From contig NZ_VJOK01000001.1 of assembly GCF_013302895.1 (NCBI RefSeq), positions 4,114,083 through 4,178,082 on the forward strand: a DNA stretch of 64,000 nt, given 5' to 3'. Shown piece after piece: positions 1 through 7,242 of the stretch. This DNA comes from Streptomyces albus subsp. chlorinus (GTDB lineage: Bacteria > Actinomycetota > Actinomycetes > Streptomycetales > Streptomycetaceae). How positions within the stretch are numbered: the stretch's first letter is position 1; each line of letters starts with the position of its first letter. The position numbers and the translations under genes were made by a program. The notes beneath the pieces were generated by a model that saw nothing but the letters and a program-made list of their open reading frames with translations, did not search any database and was not told the origin of the DNA.

Positions 1-94
1 CGACCCCGACCTCGACGACTCGGCCCTTACCGGCCACGACCTCATCGTCCGCGAACTCGGCGCGACGGTCATCGAGGAGTTCCACCACGAGTGA
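1..94 (+). CDS. dnaX: DNA polymerase III gamma/tau subunit, C-terminal end (partial)
   Basis: Only the last 30 codons are present; the gene starts outside the window. The frame beginning at base 2 ends with the residues LIVRELGATVIEEFHHE and a TGA at 92-94. A tail of the form GHDLIVRELGA-V-I is how I remember actinomycete DnaX proteins ending, and the next genes (ybaB/ebfC, then recR) are the classic partners of dnaX. The gamma/tau subunit is the clamp-loader ATPase of the replicative polymerase. The assignment rests on the short tail plus the neighbourhood, so the name is inferred. The stop codon region is duplicated immediately downstream. Confidence 0.75.
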   Translation, partial: DPDLDDSALTGHDLIVRELGATVIEEFHHE

Positions 95-128
95 CGCGAC
101 GGTCATCGAGGAGTCCCACCACGAGTGA
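61..128 (+). repeat. 34-bp tandem duplication of the dnaX 3' end
   Basis: Bases 61-94 and 95-128 are the same 34-bp sequence with one difference (T81 versus C115). The first copy holds the last codons and stop of dnaX; the second repeats the same codons and stop without being translated from dnaX. It looks like a recent slippage or unequal-crossover duplication. Confidence 0.9.
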
Positions 129-490
129 CCCGCACGCCCCGTCGGACCCGCACACGGCGTCCGACGGCGGGTGTGGAGGGCAGGGCGTCCCGCGGTCCCG
201 CGGCCGGCCGGTGTCGGCTACGTCCGCCGACCGCGGACGCCAGGCGCCGGCCTCTTCCACCAGCCCTCGCCGCCTTTTCCGCATGCCTTCGCCGGCCTCT
301 TGCGCAAGCCCTCGCCGGGCGCGTCCGGAGGCGCATCGAGGGGCGGCTCTTCCGTGTGCGTCAGGTCGCCTCGTGAGGGGGCGGTCACGGGGCGGGCTCT
401 TGCGGTGGGGCCGGTGGACGTTCGGTGGGGGAGTGGAGCACGTAGGCTCGGGGGCGTTCGGTTACGGCGTCTAGTGAGCCAGGAGCGATT
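129..490. other. Intergenic gap before ybaB; no gene found
   Basis: This 362-bp stretch has open frames on both strands, as expected at this GC content, but none has a convincing start, ribosome site or recognisable product. It contains an imperfect 27-bp direct repeat at 246-272 and 291-317 (45-bp period). The GC-poorer, G/T-rich end near 430-490 is the likely place for the ybaB promoter, but I could not pick convincing -35 and -10 boxes. Confidence 0.5.
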
Positions 491-823
491 GTGATTCCCG
501 GTGGTGGGCAGCCCGACATGCAGCAGTTGCTGCAGCAGGCGCAGAAGATGCAGCAGGATCTGGCCGCGGCGCAGCAGGAGCTGGCCGAGGCGACTGTCGA
601 GGGGACGGCGGGTGGTGGCCTGGTGAGGGCGACCGTCAGGGGCTCCGGTGAGCTCCAGGGTCTGGTCATCGACCCGAAGGCGGTGGACCCGGACGACACC
701 GAGACCCTCGCCGATCTGGTGCTCGCGGCCGTCCGCGACGCGAACAGCGCCGCCACCGAGCTGCAGCAGCAGAAGCTCGGCCCCCTCGCGCAGGGCATGG
801 GCGGAGCCGGTCTCCCCTTCTGA
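491..823 (+). CDS. ebfC: YbaB/EbfC family nucleoid-associated DNA-binding protein
   Basis: A 110-aa protein beginning [20 protein letters not shown] at a GTG start. The family forms small dimers that bind DNA and are nearly always encoded between dnaX and recR, as here. The glutamine-rich N-terminal helix (residues about 8-45) followed by a beta segment with G-GGLV-ATV-G-GEL and the conserved [19 protein letters not shown] block match the family. Length is normal. The C-terminal tail ends in glycine-rich residues and LPF. The start is fixed by the family-like N-terminus. Its role is probably in nucleoid organisation or DNA repair alongside RecR. Confidence 0.93.
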   Translation: MIPGGGQPDMQQLLQQAQKMQQDLAAAQQELAEATVEGTAGGGLVRATVRGSGELQGLVIDPKAVDPDDTETLADLVLAAVRDANSAATELQQQKLGPLAQGMGGAGLPF

Positions 824-843
824 CCCGGACCGGGGACGGGCCA

Positions 844-874
844 CGCGCCCCCCGGCCCCTGGGCCGGGGGCGCG
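844..874 (+). terminator. GC-rich hairpin downstream of ybaB
   Basis: An inverted repeat of about 13 bp with a very short loop sits 20 bp after the ybaB stop. There is no T-run, so it may attenuate or protect the transcript rather than fully terminate it. Confidence 0.45.
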
Positions 875-992
875 GCAGCGAGCGGGGCCCCTGGGGGGCC
901 GGGGCCGGGTGAGCCGGTGCGCCTCGCCGCCGGGCTCCGGTGCCCCGGAGGCTCTCCCCCGTGGGGCTGGGAGTCGGCGGCAGCGGCTAGTG

Positions 993-1010
993 GTGGCCCG
1001 TACGGGCCAC
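993..1010. promoter_or_regulatory. Perfect 18-bp palindrome upstream of recR
   Basis: The sequence gtggcccgtacgggccac reads identically on both strands and ends 45 bp before the recR start. It could be an operator for a dimeric regulator or a small cruciform. No T-run follows it, so a terminator is less likely. No known binding motif was recognised. Confidence 0.4.
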
Positions 1011-1055
1011 TAACGTACTCAGAGAACGCAGAGAGAGCGCAGGCGGGAGCCATCC

Positions 1056-1655
1056 GTGTATGAAGGCGTGGTCCAGGACCTCATCGACGAGTTGGGCAGG
1101 CTGCCCGGCGTCGGTCCCAAGAGCGCGCAGCGGATCGCCTTCCACATCCTGCAGGCCGAGCCCGCGGACGTGCGTCGGCTGGCCAGTGCGCTGACCGAGG
1201 TCAAGGAGAAGGTCAGGTTCTGCGCGGTGTGCGGCAACGTCGCGCAGGAGGAGCAGTGCCGGGTCTGTCTCGATCCGCGCCGGGATCCGTCGGTCATCTG
1301 TGTGGTCGAGGAGCCCAAGGACGTCGTCGCGATCGAGCGGACCCGCGAGTTCCGCGGCCGGTACCACGTGCTGGGCGGGGCGATCAGCCCCATCGAGGGT
1401 GTGGGCCCCGACGATCTGCGGATACGGGAGCTGCTGTCCCGGCTCGCCGACGGGACGGTGACCGAGCTGATCCTCGCCACGGACCCCAACCTGGAGGGCG
1501 AGGCGACGGCCACGTACCTGGCGAGGATGGTCTCCGCGATGGGGCTGAGGGTGACGCGGCTGGCGAGCGGGCTGCCGGTCGGGGGCGACCTGGAGTACGC
1601 CGACGAGGTCACCCTGGGGCGGGCCTTCGAGGGAAGGCGCCTGCTCGATGTGTGA
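1056..1655 (+). CDS. recR: Recombination mediator protein RecR
   Basis: A 199-aa protein of normal family length, starting at GTG. Domains in order: N-terminal helix-hairpin-helix ([18 protein letters not shown], about residues 11-28), a four-cysteine zinc finger (CAVCGN...CRVC, about residues 57-72), and a Toprim domain starting at [14 protein letters not shown] and carrying the conserved LGG-ISP-GVGP stretch. RecR works with RecO and RecF to load RecA at single-strand gaps. It lies in the usual dnaX-ybaB-recR order, with a spacing from ybaB (232 bp) large enough for its own promoter. A 58-bp gap separates it from the next gene, which is probably cotranscribed. Confidence 0.97.
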   Translation: MYEGVVQDLIDELGRLPGVGPKSAQRIAFHILQAEPADVRRLASALTEVKEKVRFCAVCGNVAQEEQCRVCLDPRRDPSVICVVEEPKDVVAIERTREFRGRYHVLGGAISPIEGVGPDDLRIRELLSRLADGTVTELILATDPNLEGEATATYLARMVSAMGLRVTRLASGLPVGGDLEYADEVTLGRAFEGRRLLDV

Positions 1656-1713
1656 GTTCCGTGACCCGGGGCGGGGGCTTCGTCATGTGTGAGCGCAGGG
1701 GAGAGGTTGCCTG

Positions 1714-2382
1714 ATGTCGGATGCGACGCTGAACGCCATCACCCAGGATCCCGACGACTTCGCCGTCCAGATCTGCGACCAGATCGAGAGCTTCCTCGTC
1801 TCGGTCGCCGAGGTCGCCAGGGGCGACGACCCGGACAGCGCCGTGCCCTATCTCCTGCTGGAGGTCTCGCAGCTGCTCCTCGCGGGCGGCCGGCTGGGCG
1901 CGCACGAGGACATCGTCCCGGACGAGCGGTACGAGCCGGACGTGGGCCCGGAGCCGGACGTGGACGAGCTGCGGGAGCGGCTGGCGGCGCTGCTGGACCC
2001 GGTCGACGTCTACTCGGAGGTCTTCGACCCGTACGTGCCGCGCACGGCGCCCGTCGCCTGCCGGATCTCGGACGACCTCGCCGATGTCGTCACCGATCTG
2101 CGGCACGGCATGGCCCACTACCGCGCCGGCCGCGTGAGCGAGGCCCTGTGGTGGTGGCAGTTCTCCTACCTCTCGAACTGGGGCCCGACCGCCTCCGCGG
2201 CCCTGCGCGCCCTCCAGTCCCTGGTGGCCCATGTCCGTCTGGACAAGCCCCTGGCGGAGCTGGACGGTCTCGACACCGACAGCAACGCCGCCGACGAGGA
2301 CGGCGACGGCTCCCTGGAGGCCGAGGCGGGTGCCGTGATGGCCGCGGAGATCGGTGTGCCGCTGGGGCTCAAACACGCGTGA
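1714..2382 (+). CDS. DUF5063 domain-containing protein
   Basis: A 222-aa soluble, acidic protein that in my memory follows recR in Streptomyces genomes. It starts at ATG with a good purine-rich ribosome site (ggggagagg) about 8 bp upstream. The recognisable core includes QICDQIESFL near the N-terminus, a central PDVDELRERLAALLDPVDVYSEVFDPY and the aromatic patch EALWWWQFSYLSNWG around residues 147-161. The tail is acidic. Its molecular role is unknown to me. Conservation of position next to recR hints at a housekeeping rather than accessory function. There are no membrane segments and no signal peptide. Confidence 0.8.
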   Translation: MSDATLNAITQDPDDFAVQICDQIESFLVSVAEVARGDDPDSAVPYLLLEVSQLLLAGGRLGAHEDIVPDERYEPDVGPEPDVDELRERLAALLDPVDVYSEVFDPYVPRTAPVACRISDDLADVVTDLRHGMAHYRAGRVSEALWWWQFSYLSNWGPTASAALRALQSLVAHVRLDKPLAELDGLDTDSNAADEDGDGSLEAEAGAVMAAEIGVPLGLKHA

Positions 2383-2561
2383 ACCACGCGTGAACAGCGT
2401 CACGTTTCCGTGTCATCCGTGGCGCGGTGGGCAGGGGTTTCGCCGGACGGGTGCGCAGCTCGTCCGGTCGTTACACTGAGCCGATCAGTGGATCCCATCA
2501 TTCCGGGCAGTGTCGCGCGGAGCGCCGGGGTCCCGGGAAATGATTCGAGGAGCGAGCACAC

Positions 2562-3842
2562 GTGGGCCTTGTCGTGCAGAAGTACGGCGGCTCCTCCGTT
2601 GCCGATGCCGAGGGCATCAAGCGCGTTGCCAAGCGGGTCGTCGAAGCCAAGAAGAACGGCAACCAGGTTGTCGTCGTGGTCTCGGCGATGGGTGACACGA
2701 CGGACGAGCTGATCGACCTCGCCTCAGAGGTGTCTCCGGTCGCCTCCGGGCGCGAGTTCGACATGCTGCTGACCGCCGGAGAGCGGATCTCCATGGCGCT
2801 GCTGGCGATGGCGATCAAATCCCTCGGCCACGAGGCGCAGTCGTTCACCGGCAGCCAGGCGGGTCTGATCACCGACTCCGCCCACAACAAGGCGCGGATC
2901 ATCGACGTCACCCCGGGCCGGATCCAAAGCTCGGTGGACGAGGGCAACATCGCCATCGTCGCCGGCTTCCAGGGCGTCTCCCAGGACAGCAAGGACATCA
3001 CCACGCTGGGCCGCGGTGGTTCGGACACCACGGCCGTGGCGCTGGCGGCGGCGCTGGGCGCCGAGGTCTGCGAGATCTACACGGACGTCGACGGCGTCTT
3101 CACCGCCGACCCGCGGGTGGTGAAGAAGGCGCGGAAGATCGACCGGATCTCCTTCGAGGACATGCTGGAGCTGGCGTCGTCCGGCTCCAAGGTGCTGCTG
3201 CACCGCTGTGTCGAGTACGCGCGCCGCTACAACATCCCGATCCATGTGCGCTCCTCCTTCTCCGGCCTGAAGGGCACGTGGGTCACGAACGAGCAGCCGG
3301 ACGGGCAAGGGGAAGAGTCGATGGAGCAGGCGATCATCTCGGGTGTGGCGCACGACACGTCCGAGGCGAAGGTCACGGTCGTCGGGGTGCCCGACAAGCC
3401 GGGCGAGGCCGCGGCGCTCTTCCGTGCCGTCGCGGAGGCCGAGATCAACCTCGACATGGTCGTCCAGAACGTGTCGGCCGCCTCCACCGGGCTGACCGAC
3501 ATCTCCTTCACGCTGCCCAAGACCGAGGGCAAGAAGGCGATCGCGGCGCTGGAGAAGGTGCAGGGCACCGTCGGCTTCGACTCGCTGCGCTACGACGACC
3601 AGATCGCGAAGATCTCCCTGGTCGGTGCCGGGATGAAGACCAACCCGGGGGTGACGGCGACCTTCTTCGAGGCGCTGTCGAACGCCGGGGTCAACATCGA
3701 GCTGATCTCGACCTCGGAGATCCGGATCTCCGTGGTGACCCGGGAGGAGGCGGTGGGCGACGCGGTCCGCGCCGTCCACACCGCGTTCGGGCTCGACAGC
3801 GACACCGACGAGGCCGTGGTCTACGGCGGCACCGGCCGCTGA
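2562..3842 (+). CDS. lysC: Aspartate kinase (aspartokinase), alpha subunit/full-length
   Basis: A 426-aa protein starting at GTG with [19 protein letters not shown], the amino-acid kinase signature KYGGSS. It phosphorylates aspartate, the first step towards lysine, threonine, methionine and diaminopimelate. The kinase domain covers roughly residues 1-245 (with the conserved [24 protein letters not shown] block), followed by two ACT regulatory domains (about 265-420) that mediate feedback control. It has the ACT-bearing alpha2beta2 type layout of actinomycetes, and an internal start for a beta subunit is listed separately. In many actinomycetes asd follows directly. Here a repeat array and a strong terminator follow instead, and asd is not in the window. 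Confidence 0.97.
   Translation: MGLVVQKYGGSSVADAEGIKRVAKRVVEAKKNGNQVVVVVSAMGDTTDELIDLASEVSPVASGREFDMLLTAGERISMALLAMAIKSLGHEAQSFTGSQAGLITDSAHNKARIIDVTPGRIQSSVDEGNIAIVAGFQGVSQDSKDITTLGRGGSDTTAVALAAALGAEVCEIYTDVDGVFTADPRVVKKARKIDRISFEDMLELASSGSKVLLHRCVEYARRYNIPIHVRSSFSGLKGTWVTNEQPDGQGEESMEQAIISGVAHDTSEAKVTVVGVPDKPGEAAALFRAVAEAEINLDMVVQNVSAASTGLTDISFTLPKTEGKKAIAALEKVQGTVGFDSLRYDDQIAKISLVGAGMKTNPGVTATFFEALSNAGVNIELISTSEIRISVVTREEAVGDAVRAVHTAFGLDSDTDEAVVYGGTGR
3321..3842 (+). CDS. lysC: Aspartate kinase beta subunit from internal in-frame start
   Basis: Within lysC, an in-frame ATG at codon 254 is preceded by a strong ribosome-binding sequence (aaggggaagag) with normal spacing. Translation from it would give a 173-aa protein beginning [20 protein letters not shown], containing just the two ACT domains. 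In Corynebacterium glutamicum the aspartokinase beta subunit is known to start at the equivalent place, with a very similar N-terminus. The ribosome site is seen in the sequence. Production of a separate beta subunit is inferred from that family knowledge. Confidence 0.75.
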   Translation: MEQAIISGVAHDTSEAKVTVVGVPDKPGEAAALFRAVAEAEINLDMVVQNVSAASTGLTDISFTLPKTEGKKAIAALEKVQGTVGFDSLRYDDQIAKISLVGAGMKTNPGVTATFFEALSNAGVNIELISTSEIRISVVTREEAVGDAVRAVHTAFGLDSDTDEAVVYGGTGR

Positions 3843-3861
3843 CGCCGGGAGCCGCGGCGAT

Positions 3862-3987
3862 CGGACCGGCACAACGACCGATCGGCCCCGCACAGTGGCT
3901 GACCGGACCGGCACAGTGGCTGATCGAGTCGGCACAACGGCTGACCGTGCCGCTGCGGCGACTGAGCGTATATGAGCAGCGGTTGAC
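3862..3987 (+). repeat. Degenerate 21-bp tandem repeat array, six units
   Basis: Six consecutive 21-bp units begin at 3862, 3883, 3904, 3925, 3946 and 3967. They share a pattern like cgg-ccggcaca-tggctga- and decay toward the right end. The array starts 20 bp after the lysC stop and lies between lysC and its terminator. It also reads as seven-residue repeats in one frame, but no gene there is convincing. Confidence 0.75.
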
Positions 3988-4041
3988 CGTACGGCGGTAT
4001 TCCCGGGCCACTGGCCACGGCGGTACCCACTGACGGACAAT

Positions 4042-4088
4042 GACGCTCCCCGCCCCTGCAACCGACAGGCGGCGGGGAGCGTCTTTGT
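4042..4088 (+). terminator. Rho-independent-type terminator after lysC
   Basis: A perfect 13-bp stem (4042-4054 with 4071-4083) closes a 16-base loop and is followed by tttgtcc. The stem is symmetrical enough to act on both strands. It separates lysC from the sigma-factor operon. Confidence 0.85.
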
Positions 4089-4248
4089 CCGCTCCAGGCC
4101 TGACGTGCGGGGGGAGCGCGGTGGACGGTCCGGAGAAGACGGGGCATTCCTGATGACTGAGAGATGTGTGTATGACGGCATGTGGTGTGTTTTTGGGCAC
4201 AGTGCCTGTCGCGTACAACCCTGACGGGGGGAAACGTGTCAAACAGGC

Positions 4249-4908
4249 GTGGCAGAGGTACTCGGAATCGCAACGGCCCCTGGCCGCCCCGGCATCAGCG
4301 CGCGCACCGCACGGCTCCCGGTGGCGGGAGGCATGCCTGTGATCGCGCCCTGGCCCGCCGCGCGCCCCGCGCGTCCGCTCACGCAGCATGGGGACGCTGA
4401 CGAGGCGATGGCACCGGGCACCACAGTCGACCACCTGACCGAGACCTACCGCGCCCACTACAAGTCCCTGCTCGGGCTCGCGGCGCTCCTGCTCGACGAC
4501 ACCGCCTCCTGCGAGGATGTCGTCCAGGAGGCGTTCATCCGCGTCCACTCGGCGCGCAAGCGCGTGCGCGACCCCGAGAAGACCCTCGCCTACCTCAGGC
4601 AGACGGTCGTGAACCTCTCCCGCTCCGCGCTGCGTCGCCGCATCCTCGGGCTGAAACTGCTGTCCAAGCCGATGCCCGACATGGCGAGCGCCGAGGAGGG
4701 GGCGTACGAACAGCTCGAACGGGATCAGTTGATACAGGCGATGCGCGGTCTGCAGCGGCGTCAGCGGGAAGTGCTGGTGCTGCGGTATTTCGCCGACATG
4801 ACCGAGGCTCAGGTGGCTGAGGTCCTCGGACTCTCGCTCGGCTCTGTGAAGGCGTACGGCTCGCGTGGCATCGCCGCGCTGCGCACCGCCATGGAGACGA
4901 CGTCATGA
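4249..4908 (+). CDS. ECF-type RNA polymerase sigma factor
   Basis: A 219-aa frame whose sigma-70 core starts near residue 60. Region 2 is around TYRAHYKSLLGLAALLLDDTASCEDVVQEAFIRVHS, split here only by position (residues about 66-102). Region 4 is the C-terminal helix-turn-helix around QREVLVLRYFADMTEAQVAEVLG. It directs RNA polymerase to a dedicated promoter set. The start is uncertain. GTG at 4249 is the earliest option (a stop lies just upstream), while ATG at 4333 or 4408 would remove a poorly conserved basic N-terminus. The stop overlaps the start of the next gene (ATGA), which points to coupled translation with a possible anti-sigma partner. Confidence 0.88.
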   Translation: MAEVLGIATAPGRPGISARTARLPVAGGMPVIAPWPAARPARPLTQHGDADEAMAPGTTVDHLTETYRAHYKSLLGLAALLLDDTASCEDVVQEAFIRVHSARKRVRDPEKTLAYLRQTVVNLSRSALRRRILGLKLLSKPMPDMASAEEGAYEQLERDQLIQAMRGLQRRQREVLVLRYFADMTEAQVAEVLGLSLGSVKAYGSRGIAALRTAMETTS

Positions 4909-6236
4909 GTGAGCGCAAGGAGCCCCCCGAGGAGAGGGAGCCCCGCGAGGAGAGAGCGCCTCGCGAGGAGCGGCCCAGCGAGGAGGGCGAGGAACGGGCG
5001 CCCCGGGAAGAGCGGGCGTCTCAGGAGCGGGCGTCTCAGGAGGAGCAGGCGCCCCAGGAAGAGCAGGCGCCTCAGGAAGAGCAAGCGCCCCAGGAAGAGC
5101 AGGCGCCCCAGGAGGAGCAAGCGCCCCAGGAGGACCGGGCGTCCTCCGATGAGGGGGAGGGGGCCGGGGCACCGATGGGCGGTGCGGCCTCGGCGCTCGG
5201 TCCCGAGGACGCGCTGCGCCGGCTGCTCCGCGACACCGTGCGGGAGGTCGAGCCGTCCGAGGCGAGCATGGAGCGGACGCTCGACCATCTGCGCCGCGCC
5301 GTGCCCGCCCGCCGCGCCCACCGCCGGCAGGCGATGGTCGGCGGGGTGGCGGCCGCGCTGGTCGCCGCCGTCGGCATCCCCGCCCTCTTCTACGGCGGTG
5401 TCGTCCCCGGCGCCGACGACGGCGACCACCCGGTGACCGCCGCCAGCACCCACGGCCAGACCCGGGGTCCCGACGCCGGTTCCGGCGGCAAGAGCGGCAA
5501 GGGCGGCGACGAGCACGACGGCGGCAAGGACAGGGACAAGGACAAGGGCGGCAAGGGGGACGGCCGCACCGGCCCCTCGCCCTCCGGCGGCCCCGGGAAC
5601 GGCGGCCCGGGGGCCGACGAGACGCTGGCCGCCAGCGCGCCGGCCTGCGGCAGCGACCAGCTCGGCCAGGGCTCGGCGCAGTCGGGGGCCCCGGACAGCG
5701 CGGGTACCATCTACGGCAGCTTCCGGGTGGCCAACGTCTCCAGCGACGCCTGCACCGTCGAGGGGGAGGGTTTCGTCGCCGCCTCCGTCCAGGGCGACGG
5801 GGCGCGGGGGCAGGTGGCCGTCGTCGACCACACCACCGGGGACGCCGCACCGGGTCTGGGCGATCCGGCCGTCGCCCGCGACGAGGTGGTGCTCCAGCCC
5901 GGCCAGGCGTATGTGGTCAAGTTCGCCTGGGTGCCGAACGACAGCTGCGACGGCGGTTCGCCCTCGCCGCAGGGCGGGCGGAACGACGGCGAGACCAGCG
6001 GCACCCCCGACGCGGGCTCCGGCGACAGCGGTTCGGCCAGCGGCGGCGGTGACGCGGGCGGCGGTACGGGGACGCCGGGCCAGGCCGACGGCGGCGCTGG
6101 TCCCGGTGGCGGGGGCGGCGCCGATGTCGTCGTCTCCCACACCCCCGAGGGCGGCGCCCCGGTGGCCGACACCCGCCTTCCCGACGCCTGCGCCGGCGGG
6201 ACGATCTACCGCACCGGCGTCATCCCGCAGGGCTGA
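4905..6236 (+). CDS. Repeat-rich single-pass membrane protein, possible sigma-factor regulator
   Basis: A 443-aa protein overlapping the sigma gene by 4 bp. The first 85 residues are extremely charged (ERKEPPEERE...), including five tandem QEEQAP-type units (about residues 45-76). A short helical region follows (EDALRRLLRDTVREVEPSEASMERT), which could be a sigma-binding segment. One transmembrane helix lies at about residues 144-166 (GGVAAALVAAVGIPALFYGG). The outer part is Gly/Ser/Asp-rich with several cysteines (ACGSDQ, DACTVEG, NDSCDGG, DACAGG) likely to form disulfides. No zinc-binding anti-sigma motif is visible. The anti-sigma idea comes only from overlap and topology. Confidence 0.8.
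   Translation: MSERKEPPEEREPREERAPREERPSEEGEERAPREERASQERASQEEQAPQEEQAPQEEQAPQEEQAPQEEQAPQEDRASSDEGEGAGAPMGGAASALGPEDALRRLLRDTVREVEPSEASMERTLDHLRRAVPARRAHRRQAMVGGVAAALVAAVGIPALFYGGVVPGADDGDHPVTAASTHGQTRGPDAGSGGKSGKGGDEHDGGKDRDKDKGGKGDGRTGPSPSGGPGNGGPGADETLAASAPACGSDQLGQGSAQSGAPDSAGTIYGSFRVANVSSDACTVEGEGFVAASVQGDGARGQVAVVDHTTGDAAPGLGDPAVARDEVVLQPGQAYVVKFAWVPNDSCDGGSPSPQGGRNDGETSGTPDAGSGDSGSASGGGDAGGGTGTPGQADGGAGPGGGGGADVVVSHTPEGGAPVADTRLPDACAGGTIYRTGVIPQG
5037..5132 (+). repeat. 18-bp in-frame minisatellite (QEEQAP units)
   Basis: Five near-identical 18-bp units run from 5037 and a partial sixth follows. They differ by third-position changes and encode QEEQAP repeated in the cytoplasmic part of the 4905-6236 protein. 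A shorter 15-bp variant (QERAS) precedes them. Confidence 0.85.
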
Positions 6237-6318
6237 GGCCCCGCCGCCCCCGGGGAGCCCCTCGGGAAGAGGTGCCCTCTTCCGGGTGGTGCGTCCGCGG
6301 GGGCGTACCGTTGGGGGC

Positions 6319-7242
6319 GTGTACCGGTTCCTGCTGACCCCGCGGTGGTGGGGAATCAACATCTTCGCCGTGCTGGCGATTCCGGTCTGCCTGCTGATGG
6401 GCAGCTGGCAGCTGAGCAGGTTCGACGACCGGGTGGAACGGCACCAGGCGCAGCAGGAGCACTCGAGGGACGCCGCGCACGCCGAGGCGGAGCCGCTCTC
6501 CTCGCTGCTGCCGCTCACCGAGGACACGGTGGGCCGCACCGCGAAGGTGACCGGGCGCTTCGATGCGGGGCACCCCCTCCTCGTCCCGGACCGCTCCCTC
6601 AAGGACGAGCGGGGCTTCTACGTGCTGTCCCTGCTGCGCACCGACGAGACGAAGGACGGCAAGGCCGTGCCCGTGGTGCGGGGCTGGCTGCCGGGCGGCG
6701 CGGACCCCGCGCGGGTGCCGGCGCCGCCGAAGGGCGAGGTCACCGTCCGCGGGGTGGTCCAGGCCGCCGAGTCGCAGAACGACGCGGGGCCGCACGCCGT
6801 GGGCGCGCTGCCGAAGGGGCAGCTCGGTTTCATCAGTGCCGCGGCGCTCGTCAACGTCGTGCCGTACGGCGTGGAGGACGCGTGGCTGACCGAGCAGCGG
6901 ACCGAGAAGCCGCTGAGGCCGGTACCGCCGGTCGCGCCCGACGGTACCGGCCTCGACATGAAGGCCTTCCAGAACCTGGGCTACACGGCGCAGTGGTTCG
7001 TCTTCGCCGGGTTCGTCGTCTTCATGTGGTTCCGCTTCTTCCGCAGGGAGGCGGAGCTGGCCAAGGACGCCGCGCTCGGCCTCATTCCCGAGGAGAGCCC
7101 GGAGCCGGGGAGTCCGGAGCCGGGGAGTCCGCGGAGTCCGACGGGCTCCGCAGCGGGGCTTCCGGAAGGGGACGGCGGCCGTCCCGGCTCGTCCGCGGAA
7201 GATGCCGCAGGGCGAAGTCGATCTCCAGTCGGACCTGCTTGA
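6319..7242 (+). CDS. SURF1 family cytochrome oxidase biogenesis protein
   Basis: A 307-aa membrane protein with the SURF1 layout. A first transmembrane helix follows the start (RFLLTPRWWGINIFAVLAIP, about residues 3-30, leading into GSWQLSRFDDR). A large outside domain carries V-G-F--GHPLLVPDR and VVRGWLPGG, and a second helix lies near residues 220-243 (YTAQWFVFAGFVVFMWFRFFRRE). The family helps assemble haem-copper cytochrome oxidase. GTG at 6319 was chosen because the family begins right before the first helix; longer versions have no support. The C-terminal tail (about 50 residues, rich in Pro, Gly and Ser) is encoded over the end of the opposite-strand peptidase gene and is probably not conserved. 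Confidence 0.9.
   Translation: MYRFLLTPRWWGINIFAVLAIPVCLLMGSWQLSRFDDRVERHQAQQEHSRDAAHAEAEPLSSLLPLTEDTVGRTAKVTGRFDAGHPLLVPDRSLKDERGFYVLSLLRTDETKDGKAVPVVRGWLPGGADPARVPAPPKGEVTVRGVVQAAESQNDAGPHAVGALPKGQLGFISAAALVNVVPYGVEDAWLTEQRTEKPLRPVPPVAPDGTGLDMKAFQNLGYTAQWFVFAGFVVFMWFRFFRREAELAKDAALGLIPEESPEPGSPEPGSPRSPTGSAAGLPEGDGGRPGSSAEDAAGRSRSPVGPA

Noticed and set aside
2449..2477. lysC promoter with -10 tacact at 2472-2477
   Set aside because: No acceptable -35 box at the correct spacing, so the assignment would be a guess.
4182..4400. 72-aa frame starting with GTG near a G-rich ribosome-like site ahead of the sigma factor
   Set aside because: It is in a different frame from the sigma factor, has no family resemblance and ends inside the sigma gene.
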